Positions 1-7,305 of a DNA stretch of 51,185 bases are shown one piece after another. Under the pieces are notes generated by a model, which saw only the letters and a program-made list of their open reading frames with translations, made no database searches and had not been told where the DNA came from. Source of the stretch: Treponema sp. (GTDB taxonomy: Bacteria > Spirochaetota > Spirochaetia > Treponematales > Treponemataceae). The stretch covers positions 1-51,185 of the forward strand of contig JAFUFU010000049.1 of the NCBI GenBank assembly GCA_017469785.1, written 5' to 3'. The position numbers and the translations under genes are program-made. How positions within the stretch are numbered: position 1 is the first letter of the stretch; every line of letters begins with the position of its first letter.

Positions 1-1032
1 GTTGAAATTGCAAAAGAATTTGCAGAACAGGGCTATCCTCTTGTAGGAGCGGAAACTCCAGGATTCAAGGGAAACGCCTACAACGGACATGAAATTGTCG
101 TAAAAGCGATAATCGACCAGTTTGTTGGAGACGCAATTCCAAAAGTCGAAAAAGGCCTGGTGAATGTTTTTGCTGATGTTCCAGCCCAGAATCCGTTCTG
201 GCGTGGAGACTTCCAGCAGCTCAAAATCCTTCTCGAAAAAATCGGGCTTAAAGTGAACATTCTTTTCGGTTTGACATCAGCAGGCGTTTCTGAATGGAAA
301 ACCATCCCGAACGCTGAATTCAACCTGCTTGTTTCTCCGTGGGTCGGACTTGAAATCGTCGAGCACTTAAAGAAAAAATACGGCACTCCGTTCCTGCATT
401 ATCCGATTCTTCCGATTGGTTCCGTTCAGTCGAGCAAATTCCTTCGCGAAGTCGGAAAATTCGCTGGAATTGATTCGGCAAAACTTGATGCAGTCATTGC
501 GCGTGAAGAAAAAATCTATTACGAGTACTTTGTTGATACGGCAGATTTCTTCTCAACGCTCCAGAACAACCTTCCGTATGAGCTGTATGTTTCCGGTGAC
601 AGCCTTTCTTCTTTTGGCGTAACCAAATATCTTGAAGAAGAAGTCGGCTATATTCCGAATGCCGTGTTCATAACGGACAATCCGAACCAGAAGAACGAAG
701 ATTTGCTTCGGGCAATTTTTGCTTCAGAATTCCCTGAGTATAAGAAGAATCTGTTCTTTGAAATTGACTCAGAAAAAATTCGTGATAAAGTCGAGCCGGA
801 ACTTAAAAAAACGAACCGTGCGCTTGTGCTTGGAAGCGATTGGGAAAAATCGTACACAAAAGCCAGTGGAAACCTTTTCCAGTATTTCAGTTCGCCGATA
901 AATCAGCAGCTTATAATTTCAAAAAGCTATGTCGGTTATGAGGGCGGTTTGAATCTGCTCGAAGACATTTACAATACACTCTTCGAGGGAAAAACAGTCA
1001 CAAATCAGACCTATCAGGCAAAACTCGCATAG
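1..1032 (+). CDS. Nitrogenase component-1-like subunit, K-like (5' end outside window)
   Basis: The reading frame is open from base 1, so this is the C-terminal ~343 residues of a longer protein. It contains the family motif TPGFKGN near the start and ends with GYEGGLNLLEDI, typical of the third domain of NifD/NifK-type subunits. It is clearly a paralogue of the complete K-like gene at 2513: both have SPWVGLE, LHYP(I/V)LPIG and a matching N..FA..P.Q.P.W segment. Where NifD has its cofactor cysteine, both have Ser before PWVGLE, so I class it as K-like or scaffold-like. The gene is followed by its own strong terminator, so it closes an upstream transcription unit that probably also holds a D-like partner and a NifH-like reductase. 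Family membership is confident; the substrate is unknown. Confidence 0.85.
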   Translation, partial: VEIAKEFAEQGYPLVGAETPGFKGNAYNGHEIVVKAIIDQFVGDAIPKVEKGLVNVFADVPAQNPFWRGDFQQLKILLEKIGLKVNILFGLTSAGVSEWKTIPNAEFNLLVSPWVGLEIVEHLKKKYGTPFLHYPILPIGSVQSSKFLREVGKFAGIDSAKLDAVIAREEKIYYEYFVDTADFFSTLQNNLPYELYVSGDSLSSFGVTKYLEEEVGYIPNAVFITDNPNQKNEDLLRAIFASEFPEYKKNLFFEIDSEKIRDKVEPELKKTNRALVLGSDWEKSYTKASGNLFQYFSSPINQQLIISKSYVGYEGGLNLLEDIYNTLFEGKTVTNQTYQAKLA

Positions 1033-1050
1033 TCAAAATATTCCTCATGT

Positions 1051-1080
1051 CGGGGCACAAGTGTGCCCCGTTTTTTTTTT
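1051..1080 (+). terminator. Rho-independent terminator after the first nitrogenase-like gene
   Basis: Stem CGGGGCAC / GTGCCCCG (1051-1058 and 1063-1070) with a 4-nt loop, followed by ten T. It separates the upstream nitrogenase-like gene from the nifB-like operon. Confidence 0.92.
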
Positions 1081-1084
1081 AATA

Positions 1085-1103
1085 ACCTATTGCATAACTA
1101 GGT
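1085..1103 (+). promoter_or_regulatory. Operator O1: ACCTA-N9-TAGGT palindrome over the -35
   Basis: ACCTA (1085-1089) and TAGGT (1099-1103) form an inverted repeat with a 9-bp spacer. A candidate promoter, TTGCAT (1090-1095) with TATATT (1114-1119) 18 bp later, has its -35 inside this site. The same half-sites and spacing recur 43 bp downstream in O2. The core matches the T-N11-A pattern of LysR-type sites, but the position suggests repression. Confidence 0.6.
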
Positions 1104-1122
1104 AAGAAGATGTTATATTATC

Positions 1123-1151
1123 TCTAAACCTACTAGCTAAATAGGTTTAGA
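1123..1151 (+). promoter_or_regulatory. Operator O2: 10-bp-arm palindrome near the transcription start
   Basis: TCTAAACCTA (1123-1132) and TAGGTTTAGA (1142-1151) are perfect inverted arms around a 9-bp spacer. The inner ACCTA-N9-TAGGT is identical in layout to O1, and the two centres are 43 bp apart, about four helical turns. With the -10 at 1114-1119 this site covers about +1 to +25. A factor bound here would block the operon that starts at 1182. Confidence 0.65.
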
Positions 1152-1181
1152 CTAACGCCACATTCGAGAGGTACTAAATAT

Positions 1182-2054
1182 ATGGCATTAGACGAAGAAA
1201 CAATTTACCGCGAGCATCCGTGTTTCGGGCCGCATAAGCACAATAAGGGACGAATCCATCTTCCGGTCGCGCCGGGCTGCAACATTGAATGCCGCTTCTG
1301 CGATAGAAAAATCAACGAAAGCGAAAATCGCCCTGGAGTTACCAGCACCGTCATCAAGCCGGAGGAAGCATGCGAATACATACGCCGTGCGCTTGAACGA
1401 TGCCCTGAACTTACTGTTGTCGGAATTGCAGGACCAGGCGACACGCTTGCCACAAATTACGCGATTGAAACATTCAAGCTCGTCAAAAAGGAATTTCCGC
1501 AGCTTATCCGTTGTATGAGTACGAACGGACTTCTGCTTGCTGAACGTGCACAGGAACTGATTGATGTCGGAATCGATACGCTCACTGTCACGGTAAATGC
1601 CGTAGATCCTGAAATTGAAGCTCAGCTCAATAACCGGATTATTTACCACGGCCAGATTTACACCGGAGTCGAAGCGGCAAAAATTCTCATCAAAAATCAA
1701 ATCGAAGGAATCAAAAAAGTTGCTGATTCCGGCATGTTAATCAAAGTAAATTCGGTTCTCTGCCCTGGAATCAACGATCATCATATCGAAGAAATTGCCT
1801 ACACGGTCAAGGATGCAGGCGCACACATCTATAACATCATTCCGCTTATTCCGCAGAACGAACTCAAAGATTTGCATGCACCGACTTTCACCGAACTGGA
1901 CAACGCACGAAAAGCGGCATATCCGTACATCAATATTTTCACGCACTGTGCTCACTGCCGTGCCGACGCAATCGGAGTTCCGGGCGAGTACGACATTGGA
2001 AGCGACATCTACATGGGACGTGTTAATACAAAGGAGACGTTTAGTCATGGCTGA
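1182..2054 (+). CDS. nifB: NifB-like radical SAM cofactor-maturation protein
   Basis: 290 residues. NifB builds the 8Fe-9S-C precursor of nitrogenase cofactors from two 4Fe-4S clusters using SAM. Visible NifB hallmarks are HPCF near residue 12, the radical SAM cysteines C33-x3-C37-x2-C40 (CNIECRFC), ENRPGV, AGPGDTLA (83-90) and the C-terminal CAHCRADA (C256, C259). It lacks the C-terminal NifX-like domain of long NifB proteins, but the next gene supplies one separately. The ATG has a GAGAGG ribosome site 10 bases upstream. It is the first gene of the operon behind O1/O2 and overlaps the next gene by 8 nt. All the listed motifs are intact, so it should make a NifB-type cluster for the neighbouring component-1-like proteins. 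Confidence 0.92.
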   Translation: MALDEETIYREHPCFGPHKHNKGRIHLPVAPGCNIECRFCDRKINESENRPGVTSTVIKPEEACEYIRRALERCPELTVVGIAGPGDTLATNYAIETFKLVKKEFPQLIRCMSTNGLLLAERAQELIDVGIDTLTVTVNAVDPEIEAQLNNRIIYHGQIYTGVEAAKILIKNQIEGIKKVADSGMLIKVNSVLCPGINDHHIEEIAYTVKDAGAHIYNIIPLIPQNELKDLHAPTFTELDNARKAAYPYINIFTHCAHCRADAIGVPGEYDIGSDIYMGRVNTKETFSHG

Positions 2055-2511
2055 TACAAAGTATAAGGTTGCTGTTGCTACCAGCGACGGAAAAACAGTC
2101 GACTCTCATTTCGGGCATGTTTCTAACTTCCTGATTTTTGAAGTCGATGAAGAAACAGGCAAATTCGAAGACATCGAAGACCGCGATGTAAAGGCTGCCT
2201 GCTCAGGCGGTTCCTGCGCGGGAACTCAGAGCGCTGAAGAATCCAGCGGCTGTGGAAGCGGGGCAGGCTGCGGCGGTCACAATGGTGCAGGTCACGGTGA
2301 CTCAAGCATGGACTTAATCGCAAAGGCTTTAAGCGATGTTGATTATGTTCTTGTAGCCAGAATCGGCCCTCATGCCGTGCGTGCCCTCGCAAAATACGAA
2401 GTAACCGCCTACGATATCGTTCTTCCGATAGACGAGGCAATCGCAAAAATCAATGAGTTCAGATTAAAAATAAAAGAGCGAAAAGCAAAATTCGCAAAAA
2501 AAGAGGTATAA
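2047..2511 (+). CDS. NifX/NifB-C-type dinitrogenase cofactor-binding domain protein with Cys/Gly/His loop
   Basis: 154 residues, ATG at 2047 with AAAGGAG upstream. The N-terminus has the family pattern SDGKTVDSHFGHVSNF (13-28), and the second half (about 87-130) completes the fold (VARIGPHAVRAL). Family members (NifX, NafY, the C-terminal domain of NifB) bind or carry iron-sulfur cofactor precursors. Unusually, a flexible loop at about 51-85 holds four cysteines (52, 57, 69, 75) and several histidines among glycines, which looks like an extra metal-binding segment. It overlaps the nifB-like gene by 8 nt and lies 1 nt before the K-like gene, so coupled translation and a cofactor-carrier role are likely. 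Confidence 0.88.
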   Translation: MADTKYKVAVATSDGKTVDSHFGHVSNFLIFEVDEETGKFEDIEDRDVKAACSGGSCAGTQSAEESSGCGSGAGCGGHNGAGHGDSSMDLIAKALSDVDYVLVARIGPHAVRALAKYEVTAYDIVLPIDEAIAKINEFRLKIKERKAKFAKKEV

Positions 2512-2512
2512 A

Positions 2513-3856
2513 ATGGCAAAGATTCTTGACCAGCCGCGTTACAAGTGTGCGTTGGCTGCTATGCAGACGGTGCAGTCGATTCCGGGAGCGATTCCGGTTC
2601 TCCATTCAGGTCCAGGCTGTGCTTCAAAACTGAATGATAACAACGGAACGAGCGGCCGCTATAGCCCGAACATCTTCCCTTGTACTTCAATCAGCGAAAA
2701 GGAAGTCGTTTTCGGCGGTGCAGAAAAACTCCGCTCAACGATTCACAACGCACTCCGAGTCATCGACGCTGACTTGTTCGTCGTACTTTCAGGCTGTACA
2801 GGCGAAATCATCGGTGATGACATCAAGGAAGTTGCCGAGGATTTTGAAAACGAAGACAAACCTGTCGTCTACGCAAAGACTCCGGGCTTCAAAGGTAACA
2901 ACTATGTCGGTCACGACTGGATTTTGAAGTCAATCTTCGAACAGTTCCTCAACCGTCCCGACATCCGTGAGGAGCGGGAAGAAAAATCGCTTGAAACAGG
3001 CTCACTCACCGAAAAAGGCTTGGTCAACATCTTCGCAGGTCCGCCGCAGCAAGACCCGTACTGGCTTGGGAATTTGCGCGAAATTGAAAGCCTCATCTCT
3101 GCAATCGGCTTGAAACCGAACACAATTTTCGGATTCGGCCGTGGAATCGAAAACATCAAAAAGATTCCTAACGCTCAGTTCACGATTCTTATTTCACCGT
3201 GGGTCGGTCTTGAAAGCGCAAAATATCTTGAGACAAAATTCAAGATTCCTCTTTTGCATTACCCGGTTCTTCCGATCGGTGCTACAGAAACAACAAAATT
3301 CCTTCGTGCAGTTCAGGAGTTCACTGGCGTTGACAAAGACCTTGTTGAAAAGGTCATCAACGAAAAAGAAGCTGAATTCTACTATTATATCGAACGATTT
3401 GCAGACACTCTCCTTGAGACCCGAATCCTCGGAAAACGATTTACAGTGGCAAGCGACAGCCAGTACACGATGGCAGTCACAAAATTCCTCGTTAATGACA
3501 TGGGCTTGTTCCCGGAAAAAGTCTTCATCACTGATGACGCACCGGAAGCTTTCCGCGACAAAATTGCCAACGAGATTTCAACGCTCAACTACGGAATTCA
3601 GGCAGAAGTTCAGTTCACAACCGACGGACACGACATCCACGAGCAGATTAAAAAGACCGACTTTGCCGGCACTCCGCTCATCATCGGTTCAAACTGGGAG
3701 AAAAAGCTTGCTGCGGAACTCGGCGCACATTATGTAAATGTAAGCTATCCGATGCTTGAAAAACTCGTCATCAACGACCACATCGCCGGCTATTCGGGAG
3801 GCTTGCACCTCCTTGAACAGATTTTCACAGCCGCAATGAGCAAGCTCAAACTGTAG
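2513..3856 (+). CDS. Nitrogenase component-1-like subunit, K-like
   Basis: 447 residues. Cysteines at 12, 36 (SGPGCASK) and 95 (LSGCTGEIIGDD) have spacings of 24 and 59, close to the P-cluster ligands of NifK (25 and 58), so a shared iron-sulfur cluster at the subunit interface is plausible. The TPGFKGN stretch and the C-terminal GYSGGLHLLEQI are family-typical. The position of the NifD cofactor cysteine is Ser (before PWVGLE). It is a paralogue of the partial gene at the left edge. The ATG follows AAGAGGT, 1 nt after the previous stop, and the D-like gene follows after 18 nt. The most likely role is partner of that subunit. Confidence 0.9.
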   Translation: MAKILDQPRYKCALAAMQTVQSIPGAIPVLHSGPGCASKLNDNNGTSGRYSPNIFPCTSISEKEVVFGGAEKLRSTIHNALRVIDADLFVVLSGCTGEIIGDDIKEVAEDFENEDKPVVYAKTPGFKGNNYVGHDWILKSIFEQFLNRPDIREEREEKSLETGSLTEKGLVNIFAGPPQQDPYWLGNLREIESLISAIGLKPNTIFGFGRGIENIKKIPNAQFTILISPWVGLESAKYLETKFKIPLLHYPVLPIGATETTKFLRAVQEFTGVDKDLVEKVINEKEAEFYYYIERFADTLLETRILGKRFTVASDSQYTMAVTKFLVNDMGLFPEKVFITDDAPEAFRDKIANEISTLNYGIQAEVQFTTDGHDIHEQIKKTDFAGTPLIIGSNWEKKLAAELGAHYVNVSYPMLEKLVINDHIAGYSGGLHLLEQIFTAAMSKLKL

Positions 3857-3874
3857 TAAAAAGAGGAGAATTCT

Positions 3875-5347
3875 ATGCCGTTTAATTTTAAAAATGCAAA
3901 TCTTGCTGTCCGCGAAAACCGACTTGGTTCAATCACAGGTTTCGTGGGCGATTTGGAAACATTGGTCTATCGTTCAGAATGTGGCTCGCTCAAAAACCGT
4001 GAGCGATGCTTTTCACAGTCAAGCTCTTGTCTTTCAGGCTGTGCTTTGAACGCACTTGCCGCAATCCGAAATGTCGCTGTCGTCTATCACGCACCGGCCG
4101 GATGTACTGCAATGGCTTCAAACGACAACGTAAAATTCGGTCAGATTGCCGCACGAATCAACAAGACTACAAATTCAGTTTTCGTATGTACTGACTTGAA
4201 CGAAAAGGATACCGTATTCGGCGCAATGAACGATTTGCGCAAAATCGTCGAGCACACATACAACACTTACAAGCCTGATGCAATTTTCATCTCGACAAGC
4301 TGTGTTTCAGGCGTTATCGGTGAGGACGTTGACGGCCTTGCTGACGAAATCAACGAAGAACTTCCGATTCCTGTAATTCCTGTTCACTGTGAAGGTTTCA
4401 AATCACGAATCTGGGCTTCCGGCTTCGATATTTCTGACCACGCAATTTTGCAGGGCATCGTAAAGCCGCCTAAAGAAAAGCGAAGAATCATCAACATCAA
4501 AAACTTCTATGAGAGCGCACGCCCTCAGATTACAAAGATTTTCAACGAAGTCTTTGATGCCGAGCCTCAGTTCCTTTACTGTAACTCAACGATTGAAGAA
4601 CTTTCTCACTTGAGCGAAGCTCTTGCAACGGTCTGTATCTGTGGTACTCTCGGAACATACCTCGGAAACGCACTCGAAGAGACTTACGGAGTTCCTTATG
4701 TCCGCACAATCAACCATTCGGGCGTTACAGGATTTGAAACATGGCTCCGGGGAATCGGTGACGCAATCGGCCGCCGCGAGCAGGTTGAAGAATACATCAA
4801 AAAACAGCGTGAAATCTTCATTCCTCAGATTGAAGAAGTCACAAAATCACTCCGCGGTCTTCGTGCTGTAATCGGTATGGGCCCGGGCTTCACATACGAA
4901 ATCGCACGTGTTTTGCAGGAATTCGGCATGAAAGTCGATTATGCCCTCGCATGGCACTACGACTACAAGTATGACAATGGCAAAGTTCCGCCGGCTCTTG
5001 AACACCTGCTCAAAACAAGCCCGAAGGACATGAAGGTTGCAGTTGCTGACCAACAGAACTACGAGGTCTTGAACATCTTGAACCGCTACAAGCCTGATGT
5101 TTACTTCAGCCGCCACCCGGGAACAACTGTCTGGGCAATCAAACAGGGATATGCCGCAGTCTTCGTAGCAGACGAATACACAGTCTTCGGTTATGAGGGA
5201 ACATTGAGCTTCGCAAAACTCATCCGCGACACTGTAACAAACCGCTCGTTCGAAAAGAACCTCGCCGCGCGAATCAAGCTCCCGTACACAAAATGGTGGT
5301 ACGAGCAGCAGAACGACAAATTTATTAATGCAGAAGGTGCAAGATAA
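3875..5347 (+). CDS. Nitrogenase component-1-like subunit, D-like (catalytic candidate)
   Basis: 490 residues. C52, C77 (HAPAGCTAM) and C143 (STSCVSGVIGED) match the alpha-subunit P-cluster spacing of NifD: 25 and 66, against 26 and 66 in Azotobacter NifD. C256 (VCICGTLGTYLG...EETYGVP) aligns with the cofactor ligand Cys275 by its distance to the conserved YG(V/I)P. At the His442 position, just before GYEG, there is Phe438, so one canonical FeMo-cofactor ligand is missing. This argues against ordinary N2 fixation and for a nitrogenase-like reductase with a differently held cluster. There are four further N-terminal cysteines or near-cysteines (36, 45, 56, 105). Strong ribosome site AAGAGGAG. 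Its stop overlaps the next ATG by 1 nt. Confidence 0.9.
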   Translation: MPFNFKNANLAVRENRLGSITGFVGDLETLVYRSECGSLKNRERCFSQSSSCLSGCALNALAAIRNVAVVYHAPAGCTAMASNDNVKFGQIAARINKTTNSVFVCTDLNEKDTVFGAMNDLRKIVEHTYNTYKPDAIFISTSCVSGVIGEDVDGLADEINEELPIPVIPVHCEGFKSRIWASGFDISDHAILQGIVKPPKEKRRIINIKNFYESARPQITKIFNEVFDAEPQFLYCNSTIEELSHLSEALATVCICGTLGTYLGNALEETYGVPYVRTINHSGVTGFETWLRGIGDAIGRREQVEEYIKKQREIFIPQIEEVTKSLRGLRAVIGMGPGFTYEIARVLQEFGMKVDYALAWHYDYKYDNGKVPPALEHLLKTSPKDMKVAVADQQNYEVLNILNRYKPDVYFSRHPGTTVWAIKQGYAAVFVADEYTVFGYEGTLSFAKLIRDTVTNRSFEKNLAARIKLPYTKWWYEQQNDKFINAEGAR

Positions 5348-6336
5348 TGTCAAATATACACGAATCGTTGACCGAGCTTGTCGGACATACTCCGCTTGTC
5401 CGGCTGCACGGATATGAAAAATTGCATGGATTGAAGGCCCGCATTCTTGCGAAAGTTGAATACTTCAATCCGATCGGCTCAATCAAAGACCGAATCGTCC
5501 TCCGTATCATCGAGGATGCTGAAAAATCTGGAAAAATCATTCCTGGAAAAACAACTCTCATCGAGTACACGAGCGGTAATACGGGAATCGCTGTTAGCGC
5601 AATCGGTGCGATGAAAGGCTACAAAGTCCAGATTTACTTGCAGGAAGGCGTAAGCCGTGAACGTCTGCAGGTAATGAAGGCTTTCGGCGCAAATGTTACA
5701 AAAATCGGCGATGTTCCTGAACTTCAGGAAAAACTCCGCGAGACAAATAATGACTTCGTTGCCGCAACAAACCTTTTGAAGCAGCACATTCGTGAGCGTC
5801 AGGCAGCAGGCGACAGCATTTATTTCGTTGACCAGATGATTAACCCGTTGAACCCGGTCGCTCATCACGACACAACCGGAAAAGAAATCTGGGAAGATAC
5901 TGACGGAAAAGTTTCTGCAGTTGTTGCTTCTGTCGGAACTGCGGGTACAATCCGCGGAATCAGCGATTACATCCACGAGCAGAGCAAAGACGTAAAAATC
6001 TTTGCAGTTGAACCTGCAGAAGATGACAAAGTCCTCACCGGAATCCATAACTTCACCGACGTTCCGATTGAGCGTGTTCCTCCAAGCCTCAAAGAAAATG
6101 ATGCGCTTTTGAAGGGCGTTTATGACGAAGTTTTCATCGGCGACCCGAAAGGTGCATTCCAGGCAGCACGTGATGTTGCAAAAGCAGACGGAATCTTAGT
6201 CGGAAACTCAAGCGGAGCCGCTCTCTGGGGAGCAACAAAAATCGCACAGCGCCCGGAGTTTGAAGGAAAAGACATCGTAGTCGTTTTCCCGGACACAGGC
6301 TTACGTTATTTGAGTACTGATTTGTTTGGAGAGTAA
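5347..6336 (+). CDS. Cysteine-synthase-like PLP enzyme, copy A
   Basis: 329 residues, fold-type II PLP family (CysK/CysM/CBS). It has the Schiff-base lysine K47 in NPIGSIKDR, the substrate loop TSGNTG (75-80), SSGAAL and a C-terminal PDTGLRYLSTDLF. Family enzymes use O-acetylserine (or similar) plus sulfide or thiol to make cysteine-type amino acids. The usual GTGGT phosphate loop reads GTAGT here, and the usual MSxER segment reads VSRER, so donor or nucleophile preference may differ. It overlaps the D-like gene by 1 nt and is followed after 3 nt by a close paralogue. Placement at the end of a nitrogenase-like operon suggests it traps a sulfur product of that enzyme; this is inference. Confidence 0.88.
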   Translation: MSNIHESLTELVGHTPLVRLHGYEKLHGLKARILAKVEYFNPIGSIKDRIVLRIIEDAEKSGKIIPGKTTLIEYTSGNTGIAVSAIGAMKGYKVQIYLQEGVSRERLQVMKAFGANVTKIGDVPELQEKLRETNNDFVAATNLLKQHIRERQAAGDSIYFVDQMINPLNPVAHHDTTGKEIWEDTDGKVSAVVASVGTAGTIRGISDYIHEQSKDVKIFAVEPAEDDKVLTGIHNFTDVPIERVPPSLKENDALLKGVYDEVFIGDPKGAFQAARDVAKADGILVGNSSGAALWGATKIAQRPEFEGKDIVVVFPDTGLRYLSTDLFGE

Positions 6337-6339
6337 AAA

Positions 6340-7305
6340 ATGGCAAAAATATATGATTCCTTGACCGAGCTTGTCGGCCGTACACCGCTTGTTCATTTGA
6401 AGGGCTATGAAAAACTTCATGGGCTCAAAGCAAGTATTTATGCGAAAGTTGAATATTTCAATCCGATTGGAAGCGTAAAAGACCGGATTGTACTGAAAAT
6501 CATTGAGGAAGCTGAAAAGGCGGGAACAATTTCCCCTGAAACAACAACCCTCGTTGAATGTACGAGCGGCAACACCGGTATCGCCGTTTCTGCATTCGGT
6601 GCAATCAAAGGCTACAAAGTCCAGATTTACATTCAGGACGGAGTAAGCAAAGAACGCACTCAGATTATGAAGGCTTTCGGTGCTTCAGTTACAAAAATCA
6701 TCGATGTTCCTGAAGTCAAAAAAGTCCTCGAAGAGACTGGCAATGACTTCGTTGCAGGAACAACCCGTCTTAAGGAAATCCTGCGTCAGGAAAAAGGCAT
6801 TTTCTTCGTTGACCAGCTGATAAACCCGAACAATCCGCGCGCTCACTACGAGACAACCGGAAAAGAAATCTGGGAAGATACAGACGGAAAACTCGATGTT
6901 GTCGTAAGCGCTGCCGGAACAGGCGGAACCCTTCGCGGTATCAGTGATTTCGTAAAGGAAAAAAATCCTGGCGTAAAAGTGATTGCCGTTGAGCCGACTC
7001 CAGACGACAGAATCCTCACCGGAATCCACAACTTTACCGAAGTGCCGGAAGACCGTATTCCTGCAAACCTTAAAGGTAAAGAAGGAATCTTCGATGAAGT
7101 TCTGATTGCACAGCCTGAAGGTGCATTCAAGGCAGCTCGTGAAGTTGCAAAATCGGACGGCGTCCTTGTCGGAAACTCAAGCGGTGCGGCTCTCTGGGGA
7201 GCAACTCAGATTGCACAGCGTCCGGAGTTTGAGGGAAAGAAAATAGTTGTTGTCTTCCCTGACACAGGCCTTCGTTATCTTACGACGGATTTGTTTAACG
7301 AATGA
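6340..7305 (+). CDS. Cysteine-synthase-like PLP enzyme, copy B
   Basis: 321 residues, a tandem paralogue of the preceding gene. K47 lies in NPIGSVKDR; TSGNTG, the canonical GTGGT loop, SSGAAL and PDTGLRYLTTDLF are all present. The N-terminal 50 residues of the two copies are nearly superimposable. Unlike copy A the phosphate loop is canonical, so the two may form a heterodimer or split substrate preference. Ribosome site GGAGAG just upstream. Its last codons overlap the LysR start (ATGA), tying regulator and enzymes into one transcript. Confidence 0.88.
   Translation: MAKIYDSLTELVGRTPLVHLKGYEKLHGLKASIYAKVEYFNPIGSVKDRIVLKIIEEAEKAGTISPETTTLVECTSGNTGIAVSAFGAIKGYKVQIYIQDGVSKERTQIMKAFGASVTKIIDVPEVKKVLEETGNDFVAGTTRLKEILRQEKGIFFVDQLINPNNPRAHYETTGKEIWEDTDGKLDVVVSAAGTGGTLRGISDFVKEKNPGVKVIAVEPTPDDRILTGIHNFTEVPEDRIPANLKGKEGIFDEVLIAQPEGAFKAAREVAKSDGVLVGNSSGAALWGATQIAQRPEFEGKKIVVVFPDTGLRYLTTDLFNE

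Noticed and set aside
1188..1700. Long minus-strand open frame opposite the nifB-like gene
   Set aside because: It is antisense to a gene with strong family motifs and has no recognisable domain or ribosome site; I read it as a shadow frame.
1..5347. Classical N2-fixing nif operon
   Set aside because: Phe replaces the NifD cofactor histidine, CysK-like enzymes are built into the operon, and no nifH, nifE/N, nifS/U or nifV-type gene is visible. It cannot be fully excluded without the upstream sequence.
4847..6048. Minus-strand open frames opposite the D-like and CysK-like genes
   Set aside because: Cys/Val-rich translations mirror codon use on the coding strand; no start signals or family motifs.
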